Shown here: positions 37,101 to 51,275 of the stretch, piece after piece
How the letters are laid out: each line of letters starts with the position of its first letter
Position numbering within the stretch: the stretch's first letter is position 1
NCBI GenBank assembly: GCA_005784505.1
Contig: VCAZ01000138.1
Span: 434,001 to 498,000, forward strand
Origin: Bagarius yarrelli
Taxonomy: Eukaryota > Chordata > Actinopteri > Siluriformes > Sisoridae
Length of the DNA: 64,000 nucleotides
Reading direction: 5' to 3'
Notes under the pieces: generated by a model
The model's input: the letters and a program-made list of their open reading frames with translations, nothing else
Told to the model about the DNA's origin: nothing
Database searches by the model: none
Translations under genes and position numbers: made by a program

Positions 37101-38505
37101 ACTGTGAAAAAGTGTGCGACCTGTCTTCTTTCATGGCTGATTCCCAAATGTCTTTCTGCATGTATGAATGTATTTCATATGAAAGGGCATGTAAATGTGT
37201 CCATATATCACACCTCTACATAATTCAGACTATAGGATAGTCATTAAAAATAATTCAGAGGTAGAGAATTTGTAGCCAGCCCACCTAATCAACATTAAGT
37301 ACAGACCATACAGTGCTAATTAAAGTTAACGCCTATTAACTGTGGCATAAATCAACATTTTATACTGCCCCCCTCCTAAAATATTATATTAAGCCTTGAA
37401 TATATTTAGCATTAATAAGTCGAGTTTCTTGGCAGGTTGTAGTTCCATCGTTGGCACACTTTGAGCTGTACACTGTTTGCCTGTTTCAGGGGATTTTCTA
37501 GTGTCTCAGTCAGAGAGGTAGACTTTCCTCAGGGGAATTTTCAGTTTGGCTGCATGTGATGAGGTAAGATGGCTGTCCAGACTTTCTGTTAGCAAAGCAG
37601 GTACTGTACGTGTCAATGCCATCACTGTTAACAGTAAACGACTGTTTGTTGTGAGGACGCAAGCGAGAGACGCCTGGATCGCAACTGACTGTACCCACTA
37701 TTTAACACGTCAAAGAGGTGTTTTTATTTTGTTTTGACTAGACAAATATTTGTGAGTCCATTATGGGGCTACACCTAAAGACACGGGGCTTAGGAGACAG
37801 TAGGAGTTTGTTTTCTTCCTTTTCATCTTTTTCTCTCCCTCCCTCATCTTTCCCTCCCGCCCTGGTTCTCTCCCTTTCCTCACTCACAGAGTTTTTAATA
37901 TCAAAGTGCACTGTCTGACAACGCTAAAGGAGGAACAAGGGGGCTTTTGTTGGGTCTTTTTAGAACTGGCTAGGAACGACAAGAACTTGTCAACCCTTGT
38001 TCAGAAAGAACGGAAGATGTACGTTGAAAAAAAAGCTACTGAGGCAAAATGGAGAGAGACTAGTCTGTGGCACAAAAGAGATTTTTTTTTCTTTCCATCT
38101 GGATGGGGCACAGGTATGAAACTGAATAGCTTAATTTCACCTCATCGAGCCATACAACAGAAAGCTAACAAAGGTCCCATTTTTTCAAAAACTTTTTCAA
38201 CGTCCTAATTTCGAATACCTGAAAAAGATCGCAATTTTCCTATAGGCCATATTAATGAGGGAGAGCAGCTTTCTCTCCAGTGGATAATTCCCATACATTT
38301 CAGATGAAAAGTGTAATCATGACTAGGTTAAAAGTCTAAAAGTTGGATAAAAGTCTGCTTCAGTGATGTGCCTTGCCCTAGGATGTGGCTAAAATTGTCC
38401 TAAAGACTGAAAAAAATGGGATCTGGGTTTGAATTAGTCCAAAAATAGAGGGGGAAGAAAATAAAACATCTGTTTTTTGTATATAGCGCAGAAGTGGAAA
38501 GTGGA
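34184..38505. other. intergenic, no gene seen
   Basis: AT-rich. The part 34540-34730 is GC-richer and non-repetitive, and 36440-36690 is similar; both are weak candidates for conserved elements. A purine run lies at about 36998-37030 and a pyrimidine run at about 37810-37880. No exon was recognised. Confidence 0.35.
34935..35065. repeat. small repeat related to 46180-46310
   Basis: It shares 'tacagtaaagttactctaca' and neighbouring 'ccatatttaccaca'-like sequence with a copy near 46250. The rest is palindromic ACTGTA/TATAGT sequence, as in short MITEs. Confidence 0.45.
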
Positions 38506-38685
38506 AGCTTAGTGGTTAATGTGTTGGACTACTAATTAAAAGCTCTAAGTTCGATTTTTAAGAACCACCAAGTTACTACTGCTGAGCCCCTGAGTAAGGC
38601 CCTTAACCCTTAATTAAAAGAGAAATGGAAGTCACTCTGAATAAGGGTATCTGCTAAAAGCTGTAAATTTAAATAAATGTTTATG
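38506..38685 (+). repeat. tRNA-derived SINE
   Basis: The head is 'gcttagtggttaatgtgttg', followed by a B-box-like 'agttcgattttta', then 'gagtaaggcccttaaccctt' and the tail 'ctgaataagggtatctgcta'. This is the usual order of the family. Confidence 0.75.
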
Positions 38686-39579
38686 TCTGGTAATAAAAAC
38701 AGATGAAATTATTACTATAAATTTAAATCAAAATATACGATGATTGACATTATGTACACAGAATTACGATGAGCTATTTTCTTTAAATCAGTGGTGTGCA
38801 GTCAGTGCCAGCAGGGGCCTTCTCTGCTAGCCCAAACAATATCAGAAGCTGACCCACAAGCTAAATTCTAATATTTGTTCCATTAAATTGTATTAATTTA
38901 TTCCTAACAGTTTATTCTTTTCATTTGGTAGCGTGTCTTTTGCTGCACTGCTTCCAGTATGTGTATGTGTATGTTACATTTTTTTGTAAAATCAAATTTC
39001 AGTTTCTATGTGCTGCCATGTTAATTTAATCTAATCTACCCAGGGCCTTCAGAATCAGTAGTGCTGCCCATGTAACTTAAACTATATTAGCAGTTTAATA
39101 ATTCTTTAATATTGAGACCATTTCTTCAACCAATTAGATTTAAAATTAGAATCCTCAGAGCCAGCTAGCAGGCCTACAATGACGTCAGCATTTTTCAGTC
39201 CTCTGATTGGTTATTCAGAGTAAACCTGTTATACAGCCCAGTTCGGTAAAGAGTTTCCAAACCAGTGCTGATAAGCGGAAATGCTGGCTAACAGCCTTTA
39301 AATGTATTATATATTTTATTTAAATTGTTTATGTTTTTGTGATGTTATATTAATATTAAGATAAATATTGATTCTGGTACAGTTGTAGTTGTATTGTAGA
39401 GGTTTGGAGTCTTAACAGGGTTTCTTGTATAGTATTACTGGTTTTTATAATCATGACGTGATAGTGGTGGTATTAAGAGGTGTATTAGTTGAGTAAGTCC
39501 CCACTGAAGGTCCAGATTTCGAAATAATTAGAAAAAAAACATCACATTTCTTGCCTTTTGCCCTTTTAGAGACAGCTGG
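38686..39579. other. intergenic, no gene seen
   Basis: Nothing recognised. Confidence 0.4.
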
Positions 39580-39690
39580 GATAGGCTCCAGCAGATCCCA
39601 GTGGCACCAAATCTTGGAATAAGCGGGTATAGAAGCTGTGAATGAATGAATGAATGAATGAATGAATGAATATTACATTTCTTTGAATAT
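39580..39690 (+). repeat. interspersed repeat 3' end with (ATGA)n
   Basis: It contains 'gctgggataggctccagcag' and 'ggaataagcgggtatagaag', ending in about eight GAAT/ATGA units; this is the 3' end of a common teleost repeat related to 10785-11070. Confidence 0.7.
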
Positions 39691-40904
39691 AAAATGTAAC
39701 ATGACACTAATAAATTTTTCAAATAAATGTTTTTAAACAATCCTCAGATTCTGTAAGTTTTTCCAATTAGTTTAAAATCATATCTGTATTTGTAAAACTC
39801 ATTGTTAGTGTTATTCATTTTCCTTACTTACATCCTCTCTACTAATTAAAATCCGAAATTCATTGTTATTTCTATTCATTGCTGCAAGCATGATTTATGT
39901 AAAGCTCAAGAACTTGTTGCATAGCACCCAAAACGCTTATCAGATAACTCATCACCTTTATTTCTTCAATGGAAACGTGGCTTTAACTTTGGCAGGTTTC
40001 ATAATCTATGTCATAATAGACTGTCGGAATATGTACTCGGATCACTCAAGAGACTTCTCGCTGTGAAAACTGAAAATGAATTATTTTCAGCAGTGTTGAT
40101 AAAATGCACAGAATGATCACAGGGATGACGTTCAAAGAGTTGAGAGCTGAAGAGTCAACGCAAGTGTGGCAAGGTTAGGGAAGCTCACCTTCATTTACGG
40201 TATTCATTCATATTCCAGTTGGAACTTGCACACAAATTGCGCCATAAAAAGGTAAAAAACTGAAAAAAGGCAAACAAACTAAACTGAAAAACATTTTTTT
40301 TAATTGTCACTATAACTATAGTTGTTACTGTCACACCAGGCTTCTTAACCATTTAGTGCACCTAACCGTTCACACCAGCAGCTTGATTCCCAGTCACTCA
40401 CACAGCCCTACTGAAGAGCACTAACCTCACTCGGGCTTTCTTTGGTCTCTGATGTGGTATTAAACGTTTCTCCTGCACTAACCTTACCCTATTTTTCCAT
40501 TTACCTGCCTCCAACTAATCATCCCAGTGCACCAGTGTTTATTCCTCTAGTTCCACCAGCTCCTGGCCATCTTCATCCTCATATTTTCTTCACTGTTGCA
40601 CTTCCAGGATCTGTCTAGTTATCCATAATAGCAGCAATATAACTAATACTGACAATCCTTTTCCACTTCTCTGTGGTAAGCTGTACAAAACCTGGCTCAA
40701 AACACACTTAAAAATAAAGTTTAGAAAATGTTTGGCAATACATATATACAAAATGATACATACAATATATTGAAAACTTTGTTTAGATAAAACATCATTT
40801 TTTTTGGAGTTTTATTAAATGTCCCTTTGGTCATTTGGAAACTTTTGTGTGGCATTTTTTCCTGTCTGGTCAAATGGTTTTATCTCTAGATGTGGTACCG
40901 GTTA
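39691..40904. other. intergenic, no gene seen
   Basis: Nothing recognised. Confidence 0.4.
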
Positions 40905-41070
40905 AGTGTTAACGAAGTGGTTAAGATGTTGGACTGCTAATTGAAAGATCTGGGTTTGATTCCCAGCACCAAAAAGCTGCCACTGTTGGCTGCCTAATTG
41001 CTCAGTGGTATAAAAATGTAAATTGCCCTGAATAAGGGCGTCTGCAAGTGCCGTAAATGTAAAAATGTTT
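40905..41070 (+). repeat. tRNA-derived SINE
   Basis: The head 'gtggttaagatgttggactg' leads to the B-box-like 'gggtttgattccca', then 'gccactgttggctgcc' and the tail 'gaataagggcgtctgcaagt'. Confidence 0.8.
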
Positions 41071-43740
41071 TTAAAGGTACCTACAAATACACAGGTACCT
41101 TTTTTCCACTTATTTGCCCTAACTACTTCCTGCAATGTACATTATAAGACTTTTTCAGCAAAACAGGATTTCCTTGCTTCTCCAGTACAGAGAAATGTGT
41201 CAGAATGAATGTTATCATAGATGCCGGGAGGGTTTTTTTTTAAAAAAAAAGCTAAATTTTTCCTTTAACAACTGCATAATATGGTCCTTTCAATTTGTCT
41301 ATAAAATATTAGCTTTGAACACCTGGGTAAGTAAGTGATTGTTGTTATCTTGTGTAAGAATGAAATAAAGACCGGAGAATATAATGTTTTTTGGGTGGTA
41401 TCAGTCAGGAACAAAAGTTGTTATGAATGGATTTCACTGTTTATTGCACATTCACAATTTATTATCATAAGTTTGCCATACCCAGAGGTGTAGCGATGGG
41501 GCAGGCAGTTAAGCAATCAGAAATGTCATTATTTACATAACATACAGCAATAATAATCTGCATACCCCTTAACCCTAGTGAAAAAAGGCAAAAAGAGAAG
41601 GCATGATAACGATATGTGATGGAGATAAGATTGACTTAGGATCATTATATGACAAGCAAATGTTTTCATTGTTAATCTTATCTTATCTTCTTTTAATTAT
41701 TTAAAATTTAAATTACTGATAAATAGTCCAATTACTAATTGAGCTACTAGGAAACAGGTTAACTAGGGTTCCACTTAGCAGCAGTATGTATTATGTAGGG
41801 TTTTAACAAGTAAAAATCTGTTACTGTAAATATGAAGATTTGTATCTTCAAGATTGTATTCAAGATTGAATATCTTCTGGGCTGATATAGAGATGGAGAT
41901 TTTGTTAGGACTTTGTTTTTAAAAAATAAACAATTTATGTTCTGTTCTATGTGTTATGTGTTTTGGCTAGTTTTACATGTTGTATAAATAGATATCTAAG
42001 TAAAATTATATATATATTATTAAAATAGTTCCGACAATTAATTGTGCATTGGGACCTCACTTCATAGTCTCGACTTTGTTCACCTTTGACCATACCTTCC
42101 ACTATGTTTGTGGAATAATAACAGATGGACTTGCAAAATTCCAGATACAATAAACAGAGTTGAGGATCGAATGAGGAATTTTTTAAAGGTGCACTGCCAA
42201 AACAGGCTGCCCAAAGGACAAAAAGATATGATTCTAAAGAAGTTCTTCTTGGTGCTGCACATTTTGTGTTTTATTTTCCTTGTTTTTTGTTCACTTTGAT
42301 AAGTAACATTAGAAAAAGTTCACTATAAAGAGATTTGTTACTGCAGCAAAATTTTCACACACAAGTAGCCAGACGATATGGTAGGATACAATTTAATGTA
42401 TAATTATGTTTTGTTTTGTTTTTTTAAAGCATTGAAATTTAATTTCTGTGAAAAGATAATATTATGCAAGAGCCTTGTGTTTTTAGCATTACTTATTTGT
42501 CTTTCCTCTGTGGCTTAATGTGTAATAGCTTTTTTGGTTAATTAATTCAAAATATTTTCTCAACTAGATTTTTTTTTAATTTATCTAAAAAAAAGCAAAA
42601 GTAGAAAGAAAACCAGCCACACAGCTTCATATTAAAACAAACAGCGCCAAAAAATAATCTGCTGTGCCCAAGGCTTGTTTGTGACTGAGTTCATGTCAGG
42701 CCATGTTGTCTTTACCCCAAACCCCTTCCATTTTCTTTTCACTTTTGTTACATTCTCTTTTTTTTTGGAAACACCATTTTCCAATCTCTATGTCTATGTA
42801 ATAGACAATTGGAATAATGTACTAGGTACTTTATGATAAAGCTAACTTATAGCATTCCCTCAGAGGCAGCATTTGCTATTTTGATAAAATATAGCTGGAA
42901 AAACCCCTCCACTTCCTTTGATAGTTATGTAATTTACACACAACACCCCCCCCCACACACACACACAGAGTATTATCTAAATTTAGTCAACTTTAGTTCT
43001 TATTTTTTTGTAGCTGTTTCTGTATTAAGAATATATTTGCTGTTTGTTTTTAGCAGAATGGTTGTGCTTTTTTATTGATGACAAGCCTGTATACAAATAA
43101 AATGTGGTCCTTAAACGTTCATAGGAAACAAGCTAAAGAATACCCCCAGAGGGTAACAACCTAAAAGGTTCTAGATTTAAACTCTCTTGAAAGGTCTCAG
43201 ACACATCTAAAGCTACATGTGTCCAGAAGTGCAGCTTTACTCTAGCCTGGATTTCTACTAGGCAAACGTCTGTAACTATGTAAGGAAAGCGTGTTGGTGC
43301 AGAAGGTAAGCTGTATTCTGACTAAACGATGAACTGTGAGTCTCCCATTTCCAGTGGAGACTACAGGACTGCCTCCAAGCAGTGCACTTAAGCAAATGAG
43401 AGGAGTCTGGCGACTGTAAGTGGCTTCAGCCCGAGGCAAAGCAACCTCATTGGTCTTCAGTTGAATTACCTGTTTTTCTTTATAGATTTAACTGTTTAAC
43501 TCAGCATATAATGACAATAAGTAAAATTACATGGGTATCATTTTTAATGACTCATCTTTTTTTTTAAGTCAACTTCCTCTGTAGCTTTAGCCCTTTCTGT
43601 GCTATTCTTCTAGCTGTAGCTTTCCATTGGATCTAAAACACATTCACAAATAAACACACTGCAGCTGAAGGAGGTTTTCTAAACAGAAGAGATAAAGACT
43701 GGGACAAAAATTTCCTTTCCACCAACACCACCACAGCTAT
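41071..43740. other. intergenic, no gene seen
   Basis: AT-rich unique sequence. A short C-run and CA repeat lie at 42944-42966. No exon was recognised. Confidence 0.4.
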
Positions 43741-44320
<580 letters not shown>

Positions 44321-44322
<2 letters not shown>

Positions 44323-45324
44323 ACTCAATACATTGTACACACCCTATACATATTTATCTCATATGTAAAAAGGATTTATATATGAATTTTTATTAACCCT
44401 CTGTTCCCATTTTGGTCTCTTAAAATTTTCAGTCTTCTATTAGCAAAAATTTGCTAATGTCCCTCACCCCCCACCCCCAACAAGCAATGAAAAGTATATG
44501 TTTATACACACGAATAAACTGATAAGTAAGTCCAGCCAGCAGGTACAGTATACAAATACACACATTCACACACAAACATTCACACACACTTGCATTGTGA
44601 CATCTTGTTAATGCAGTTAAACAGCACATAATGTTTAGATCAGCTGAAGCCTGGGCGCCTGTCCGTGTGCATGTGTTCAAACATGCCTGAGCTTTCTCAC
44701 AGATGTGTGTCCGACAAAAAGCTGTGAAAGGTCCGAGTGATGAACTGGGTAGCCTGTTCAACTTTGATGAAGGGCCAAACTGCTCGTGGCTCCAGAGAGA
44801 AAGAGTAACATTTTGGTGCCGAACTGTTCCAGCAGAGGTTATCCAAAAGGCTGACCGAAGACTGGTTCTGATTTCACGCCCGAAACCCCCCACCACCACC
44901 ACCTAGTTTTCAAAAAACTTTCTTTTTTTCTACACACACAATCACATGCTTGTGTTTGAATCCTGACACACAGCACAACTGGTGTTTACACTTTCCTGTT
45001 TGTTCACACAAGCCTAACGATAAATTATGGAGGATGAATATAATATTACAGCATTGTGTTTATAAGCACTGCAGATTAATTACATAGATAAACATTTACA
45101 GACATTTATATTTGACATTGCTGAGGTAAGTTACATGCAAATCAGACATTTATTCTCAAATAAGAAATGCATATTATTCAAGTTTTAATTTTATTTATAT
45201 TAAGTTGTAATTTGAATCATAAACTCAGGTTAACGTGCAGTCATTAGCATTTTCTCCATGTGTCTGTGGGTTCTTTCAGAGTCCTTTAGTTTCCTTTCAT
45301 TGCCCAAAAACATCTATCTCCATT
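44321..45324. other. intergenic, no gene seen
   Basis: Nothing recognised apart from CA-rich short runs near 44555-44590. Confidence 0.4.
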
Positions 45325-45425
45325 TTGATCCGGACAACCCAGCTCTTACTACTGAGCCCCAGAGCTTGGCCCTTAACTTAATATAATAATAACAAAATAT
45401 AAGATAAATATAAGTCACTTTGGGT
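45325..45425 (+). repeat. SINE fragment
   Basis: It has 'cccagctcttactactgagc', 'gcttggcccttaac' and 'ataagtcactttgg', a short degenerate copy of the SINE family. Confidence 0.5.
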
Positions 45426-45599
45426 TTATACTATTCATACATGATTGCATGCTCCATTCTTTTACGGCTTTTTGCACTAAGCTGGACTCTGTTTCTCAGT
45501 CCTGCATCTTTGCATTCAATCTTATTGCATATATATTAAGAAGAGATATTTTAGTTATATACATGTCATTATTTATAGTTCTGGCTAAATGCTACCTGC

Positions 45600-46370
45600 A
45601 CTCCCACATTTAAAAATTACTATACTATATTTTAGTATAGTACAGTATAATAAAGTAAACCGTAGTCGACTGTATTATATTACAGTATTCACTATATCTT
45701 AACTGCAGTATACTATAGTGTAGTATATAAGAGTGAATCGATAAACAGTAGTAAATACTGTATATATATTTTACAAGTTACTAGAGTAAACTAGAAGACT
45801 GTACCATATTTAAGTATTTACGAGGATTTACTGTGTTACAGTATTTACACTTTGTTTATTCACTTCACTGTGAAAGGACAGATACCCATTTCTAATGGAC
45901 GGCAAAATTGGATTATTGATTTGGTTAAACAATACAGCAAAGATTTTCAATAAGCTATAAAGAAATAAAAAAGAGCTATAAAAATAAATGGTTTGTTAAC
46001 ATGTTGCTTGGTTTTGTTCATTTTAGGAATTTTGTGTGTGTTGCGTTAATACACTTTTTGCTTTGATTTGTGCTGTGAAGGTTCTCACACATACAGAATA
46101 ATAAAGTTGTAGAACATTTACTATAATAATTAATGTAGTCAGTTTATTTTATTATAGTAGAGTCATTGTGACAAGAGTAATAGAATTACCACAACAAATT
46201 ACCACATCATTGCAATTTACCGTGGTTAAAAAACACTACAGTATTTACCACAGGAAATTTTTAGAACACGTTTTACAGTAAAGTTACTCTACAATCCTAT
46301 GGTATTATTTTAGACTTGTTCCTTTGACTCCATGCTTGTATACCTAATGACAATAAAGTTCAATCTAATC
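45600..46370. repeat. palindromic AT-rich MITE-like sequence
   Basis: There are many self-complementary pieces, e.g. 'tactatattttagtatagta' near 45621 and 'cagtatactatagtgtagta' near 45707. The part at 46180-46310 shares a 20-base block with 34935-35065. The end 'gacaataaagttcaatctaa' near 46350 resembles a retroposon tail. Element boundaries were not resolved. Confidence 0.45.
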
Positions 46371-49300
46371 CGAAATCTAAATAAAGTCATTTTCCAAATG
46401 TAGTAAATGTGAAAAAAAAGATTACAGAAGATGAATGAATTTATTATACATACAAAGCTGTAAATTTAAGAGTTATGAAAGTCCATTGACTAGATTACAG
46501 CACAAGTCTGTGTATTTTATCATTATATGGATCTACTGATTTAGTGGAATCTTTTGCTGATACTCGATTACTAGCATCTCACAAAAAAGATCAGATGCAA
46601 ATTTATAGCCTCTGTAAATTCCTTATGCTTAAACATCATTTTTTTTACTGCTGCATAAATGCTTTCAAGAATCAGCTCTAGAAACAGCATACAATATGTA
46701 TGTCTACCGTCCTCGGAACTAATCACGGCGCCACAGTGGCGCTGTTTCAGCTCTGCTTTATTGGCTTTAAAGCTAAAGCCCAGAATCTTGATAGCAGGTA
46801 CAGTATTATGTTTATGCAAATGTATCAACAAACCTTGGTTTGTTTGTTGGCAAAATGCCATAAATTGTGTGTTATTTTTCCAAAAACGGAAGTCAATTAC
46901 AAAAAAATTAACACAACATGAGGTGTAGACAAAACACAGAGTGCGATTAAGCGGTTTTTAAAAGCGTGCCCTAGTGAACGACACTGCAATAAGAAAATCA
47001 ACTGCTTTGAGTTCCACTGGAAACTTTTTTCTCTCTCTCCCCTCTCTCTCTCTCTCTCTTTCTCTCTCTCCTTCTGTCTTTCTTATTCACTCTTTCTGAA
47101 TGAGAGACGAAGGAGTGCTATGAAGCTCTATCAGAAACATGTGTGCAAAGATTAAAGCCATTGAAGGGGGAAAAGCATGCAAGGGTCGCTCAAAATTGTC
47201 TGCAGTTCGTTATGCTCTGAAACCTTCATCTGGTACCAGGTTCCCTGACAAAAAAAAAACTCTTAACCAAAAAACGAATACAAGAAACATCCTGAAACAG
47301 CTACAAAGCTTTAAATCGTCCAGTACCATGACTAGAAGTCATTCAGAGCAAAAAGCTCTGGTTGCAACGACACTGTAATTTTCTTGAATAATTCTGGCTC
47401 AGAGTCATTCCCCATAAAATCTAACTGAACTTTAAATCAAACAGAAGAAGTAATGCCGTTTTTTTCCGCCTCTCATTTCCTCACTCTCAGTTCTCTGATG
47501 TTTTTATCTTCCATTTTGTTTAGCACTTTGAATCCTTTTTTTTCCACTATTTTTGGGGCCAAGTTCTTAGACATGACACGTTAAGAGTGTGGAATGTATA
47601 GCAAGGAGACTTCCTAGAAAAAAAGAAACACACACGACCCATTACCAACACATGACCTCATTCGGGAACAAAATGGACAGTAACATTTCCTCTGTAATTA
47701 TGAGAGCTAATATTCCACTTTAGTATTTTTTTCTGTTCTTTTTAGGTTTCTCTTGTGTTTCTATTTAAAACCCACATAAAGTCCAATGAAACCAGGTTTC
47801 TCTCTTTCTCTCTCTCTCTCTTTCTCTCTATATGTGGTTTACAGGTCTGCTAAGCCAAATCAGATTTTTTTTATTTTAATTATTTTAATTGCTGATTTTT
47901 GGACATTTTTTTGCCAGTGTTGTGGAAAAGCACACATGCAAAACTATACTACCACCACCTTGTGGCAGCCAGTTATAATTTCACCCTGTGTATGAAAAGG
48001 CACTGTGGGAACAGTGAGTCAGTTCTTTAAGGTTCTGCCAGAGCTTCACAAAACAGACATGAGAAACCACATCAAAAGCTTCTATAGGAAAAAAAAATAT
48101 GCAGAAGTAATTTTTATCCATAGAATTAATCGAAAAACAGAAATGTCTTTGTTCAAATCGTGTGTAAAAGAAGTCAATATTTATTTCTTCAGCAATCACT
48201 TTATCCTGTTTAGATAAATCAGGGACCAATCCTAGATGTGACTCATAGAACACAATAAACATATTTGCATTTTTGTAATAAAACTCACAGAAAACACACA
48301 GTAACCTGAGGTCAGGATTGAACATAAAATCCTGAAACTGTATGGAGGCAAAAAGAGGGAGCCTCAAAATAAATTCATCTTACTTACCTTAGTTTTCGAT
48401 GCTATAGCAGGTGGATTAATAATAATAGAAATCATAGCAATTTTCTAGAAAGGTCTAAATTTTCTCTAGGTTTTTTTTTAAGTTTGTGTTGCTTTGCAGC
48501 AGAAATATATGAAAAAATATGGTTTCTAAGCATTATGTAGTAAACAAACTGCTGCTTGGTATCACACGACTAGTATAAGTTGGGTTTGGAGCATTGGTCA
48601 ACACTGAGCATTTTCCAAGTTTTTGATTACGTCTTTAATTTTTTCCTCCTTGTGGCTGTGAATGCTTTTGTGTAGCAAATGTGGTGAGTTTGTGCTTGGC
48701 AATGCCTAAAGCTCAAGCCGGGAAGGGGATTGGAAAAAATCTGTGGCATTTAGGTAGAGCTTTGTCATAAAGCTAGCACTAATGAGGCCAGGCTTTGGGG
48801 AAAGTGAGGGAAATGGTTTACATATGGATCTGAGATCACGCAGTGCATGTAATGAGACAGAGCATTACACGCAAATATGCATAGACAGATTGACAGGCAA
48901 TAAGACAGACAAGCAGAGTAAAATGTTTCAGTTGCTACTAATGAAGACAAATACTTTTTGAGAGGTTGTTTTTCATAAGCATTTGGATAGTTATGATTTA
49001 TTGGCTTTCTAAAATGATTGTAATACTTTGGGGTAAGGAACCTAAGTAAATGAAATCTTTATTTGCATAAAGTGTGTGGAACAAAGAGGGAGAAAACAAC
49101 CAGAAAAAAGCTCCTAAAGGGGTTATTAACATTTGTTTTTCTTTTATTTATAATAGATTTTATTTATTAAGAACAGACCATGCATACAAAAATAAAAGAT
49201 AAACAGTAAGATACGTAAGTTTCAAGCAAAAATGACAGGAAAGAGGTTTTATAGGACTTTATCCAAAACCACAACAAAAATAAGGTCTTAATGTATGTAA

Positions 49301-50754
49301 GCGTTTGCGTAAATGCTGCCTTAAGTTCCAAATTATAAATTCATTTTACTGATCCAAATACAAAAGTCATTTGAGATTTAATGGACAAATACCGTAAGAG
49401 AAATCTTATGGTTTTGAGTTTCATCAAAGCAAAAGAGTTTATATTCATTATGTTAACTAAACCATAAAAATAACATCAGTTTGTGGCAGTGGTATTTACA
49501 ATTTTATTGCATTGCTTGGAGCATCAGTGCGGAATTGAATCAAATTAATGAAACGATATATGAGGAAGTGGCAAATCCGTTGTGAACTAATTAAGCATTA
49601 TATAGCTGGCTTCATGTGGCTCGTCAATTTGTAAGATAATAAAGTTCTATATTAAAAAAAAAGACTTAGTTATTAACGTAGTATTGCAGTTGCGTCGTTA
49701 TTGCACATCAGAACCCACTAAAATAATCAAAGACAAAAAATAGACTAAATTTACATTTGATTAAATGAAAAGGAAGTTTGTTTCTCGTATGTTTTTTTTT
49801 CCTTTATGTTCAACTCTATCTAATATTTCAGTCAAATATTCAATGAGATTTCTTTTTATCATCATTGTGCCTTTACTGATTCAGTCACCAAAAAGGACAT
49901 GTCCCCAAGCCAGTGGGTCCTCAAAATAAGCATGTTTTAATGTTCATGAGTAATGCTTAATTACCCAATACATGGCAATTTACAGGCAGAGAGCTGTAGG
50001 GCTGCTCAGTAAAAAGACAAGCCCCAATTTCATGGAAAATAACATTAGTGTGAGTGCAGGAATTATCCACAGCATTAGCCTCATTTCATAACCCATATTA
50101 ACTTAGGCAATTTCATGCGTGCGGTCACAGGGGCTTGTAGCAGGGGGGGTCTCTGATTGCACTTAAAGTAATTTCATAATAATTAGTTTAGTAGAGAGAA
50201 GTGCTCCTGATATCTCTGCCAAAGCCCTAAAGTAAGTGTGTATATGTATATGAATATGTAGTAGTATATGTGTATTGCTATTAATGCCTCTTTTTCTTTC
50301 TTCACTATAGCCCATGGCTCCATGCAGTGTGCGCTCATATCCTCACTCATTATACAGCATGTAAATACCCAGCCCACTCATTTACTAGAAGCCTCTCTGT
50401 GGATCAGGATCTCCTGGGACTGAATAAAGGAGTAGGCTGTGTCGAGGATGGATCGACTCGATCAGCACAGCAGTTAGAATATGTGGCCTGCGGTTGGCTT
50501 AAAGTGTCCCCAGGGAAAGGCTTATACACACATGCTGGGCCTGCTTTATAGAGCAAATGGAGGTTTTTCCCTCTGGGCATTGGCGTATTAGATAGACTGG
50601 AACATGTTTACTTCTTCTATGCTCTTCTGTACTGGTGCACCAGTCAGAGATGTGGCTCAGTTCTACTGGCAAAATAAATAAGCGTGTCAAACTTTAAAAA
50701 ATTTCTCACGTTTGAAGAAGTCAGTAATATGTTTACATGTGGGATTTTTTTATT
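46371..50754. other. intergenic, no gene seen
   Basis: CT-rich runs occur at 47029-47075 and 47795-47830. The stretch about 49890-50160 is non-repetitive and GC-richer, resembling a conserved element (weak). No exon was recognised. Confidence 0.35.
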
Positions 50755-50903
50755 TGTTTAGGTTGGTAATTGTAAACCAATTACCCACTATATAAATTAT
50801 ATTGGGGTGGAAGTTCACAAAAGGCACGTATACTATATATACATATATACGTAGATACATATACATATACATATACTACTAGTAAAAAATAAATAAATAA
50901 ATA

Positions 50904-50954
<51 letters not shown>

Positions 50955-50958
50955 TATA

Positions 50959-51048
<90 letters not shown>

Positions 51049-51206
51049 TGTTTTAGGTTGGTAATTGTAAACCAATTATCCACTATATAAATTATATTGG
51101 GGTGGAAGTTCACCAAAGGCACGTATACTATATATACATATATACGTAGTTATAGATACATACATATAATACATATACTATAGAAAAATAAATAAATAAA
51201 TAAATA

Positions 51207-51266
<60 letters not shown>

Positions 51267-51275
51267 TATATTCCA
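50755..51275. repeat. 295-bp tandem duplication with TA arrays and T72 tract
   Basis: The block beginning 'ggttggtaattgtaaaccaa' at 50761 recurs at 51056 with few differences, including 'aaattatattggggtggaag' and the 'aaataaataaataa' run. Each copy ends in a TA array. A pure run of 72 T lies at 50975-51046, between the copies. Confidence 0.9.
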
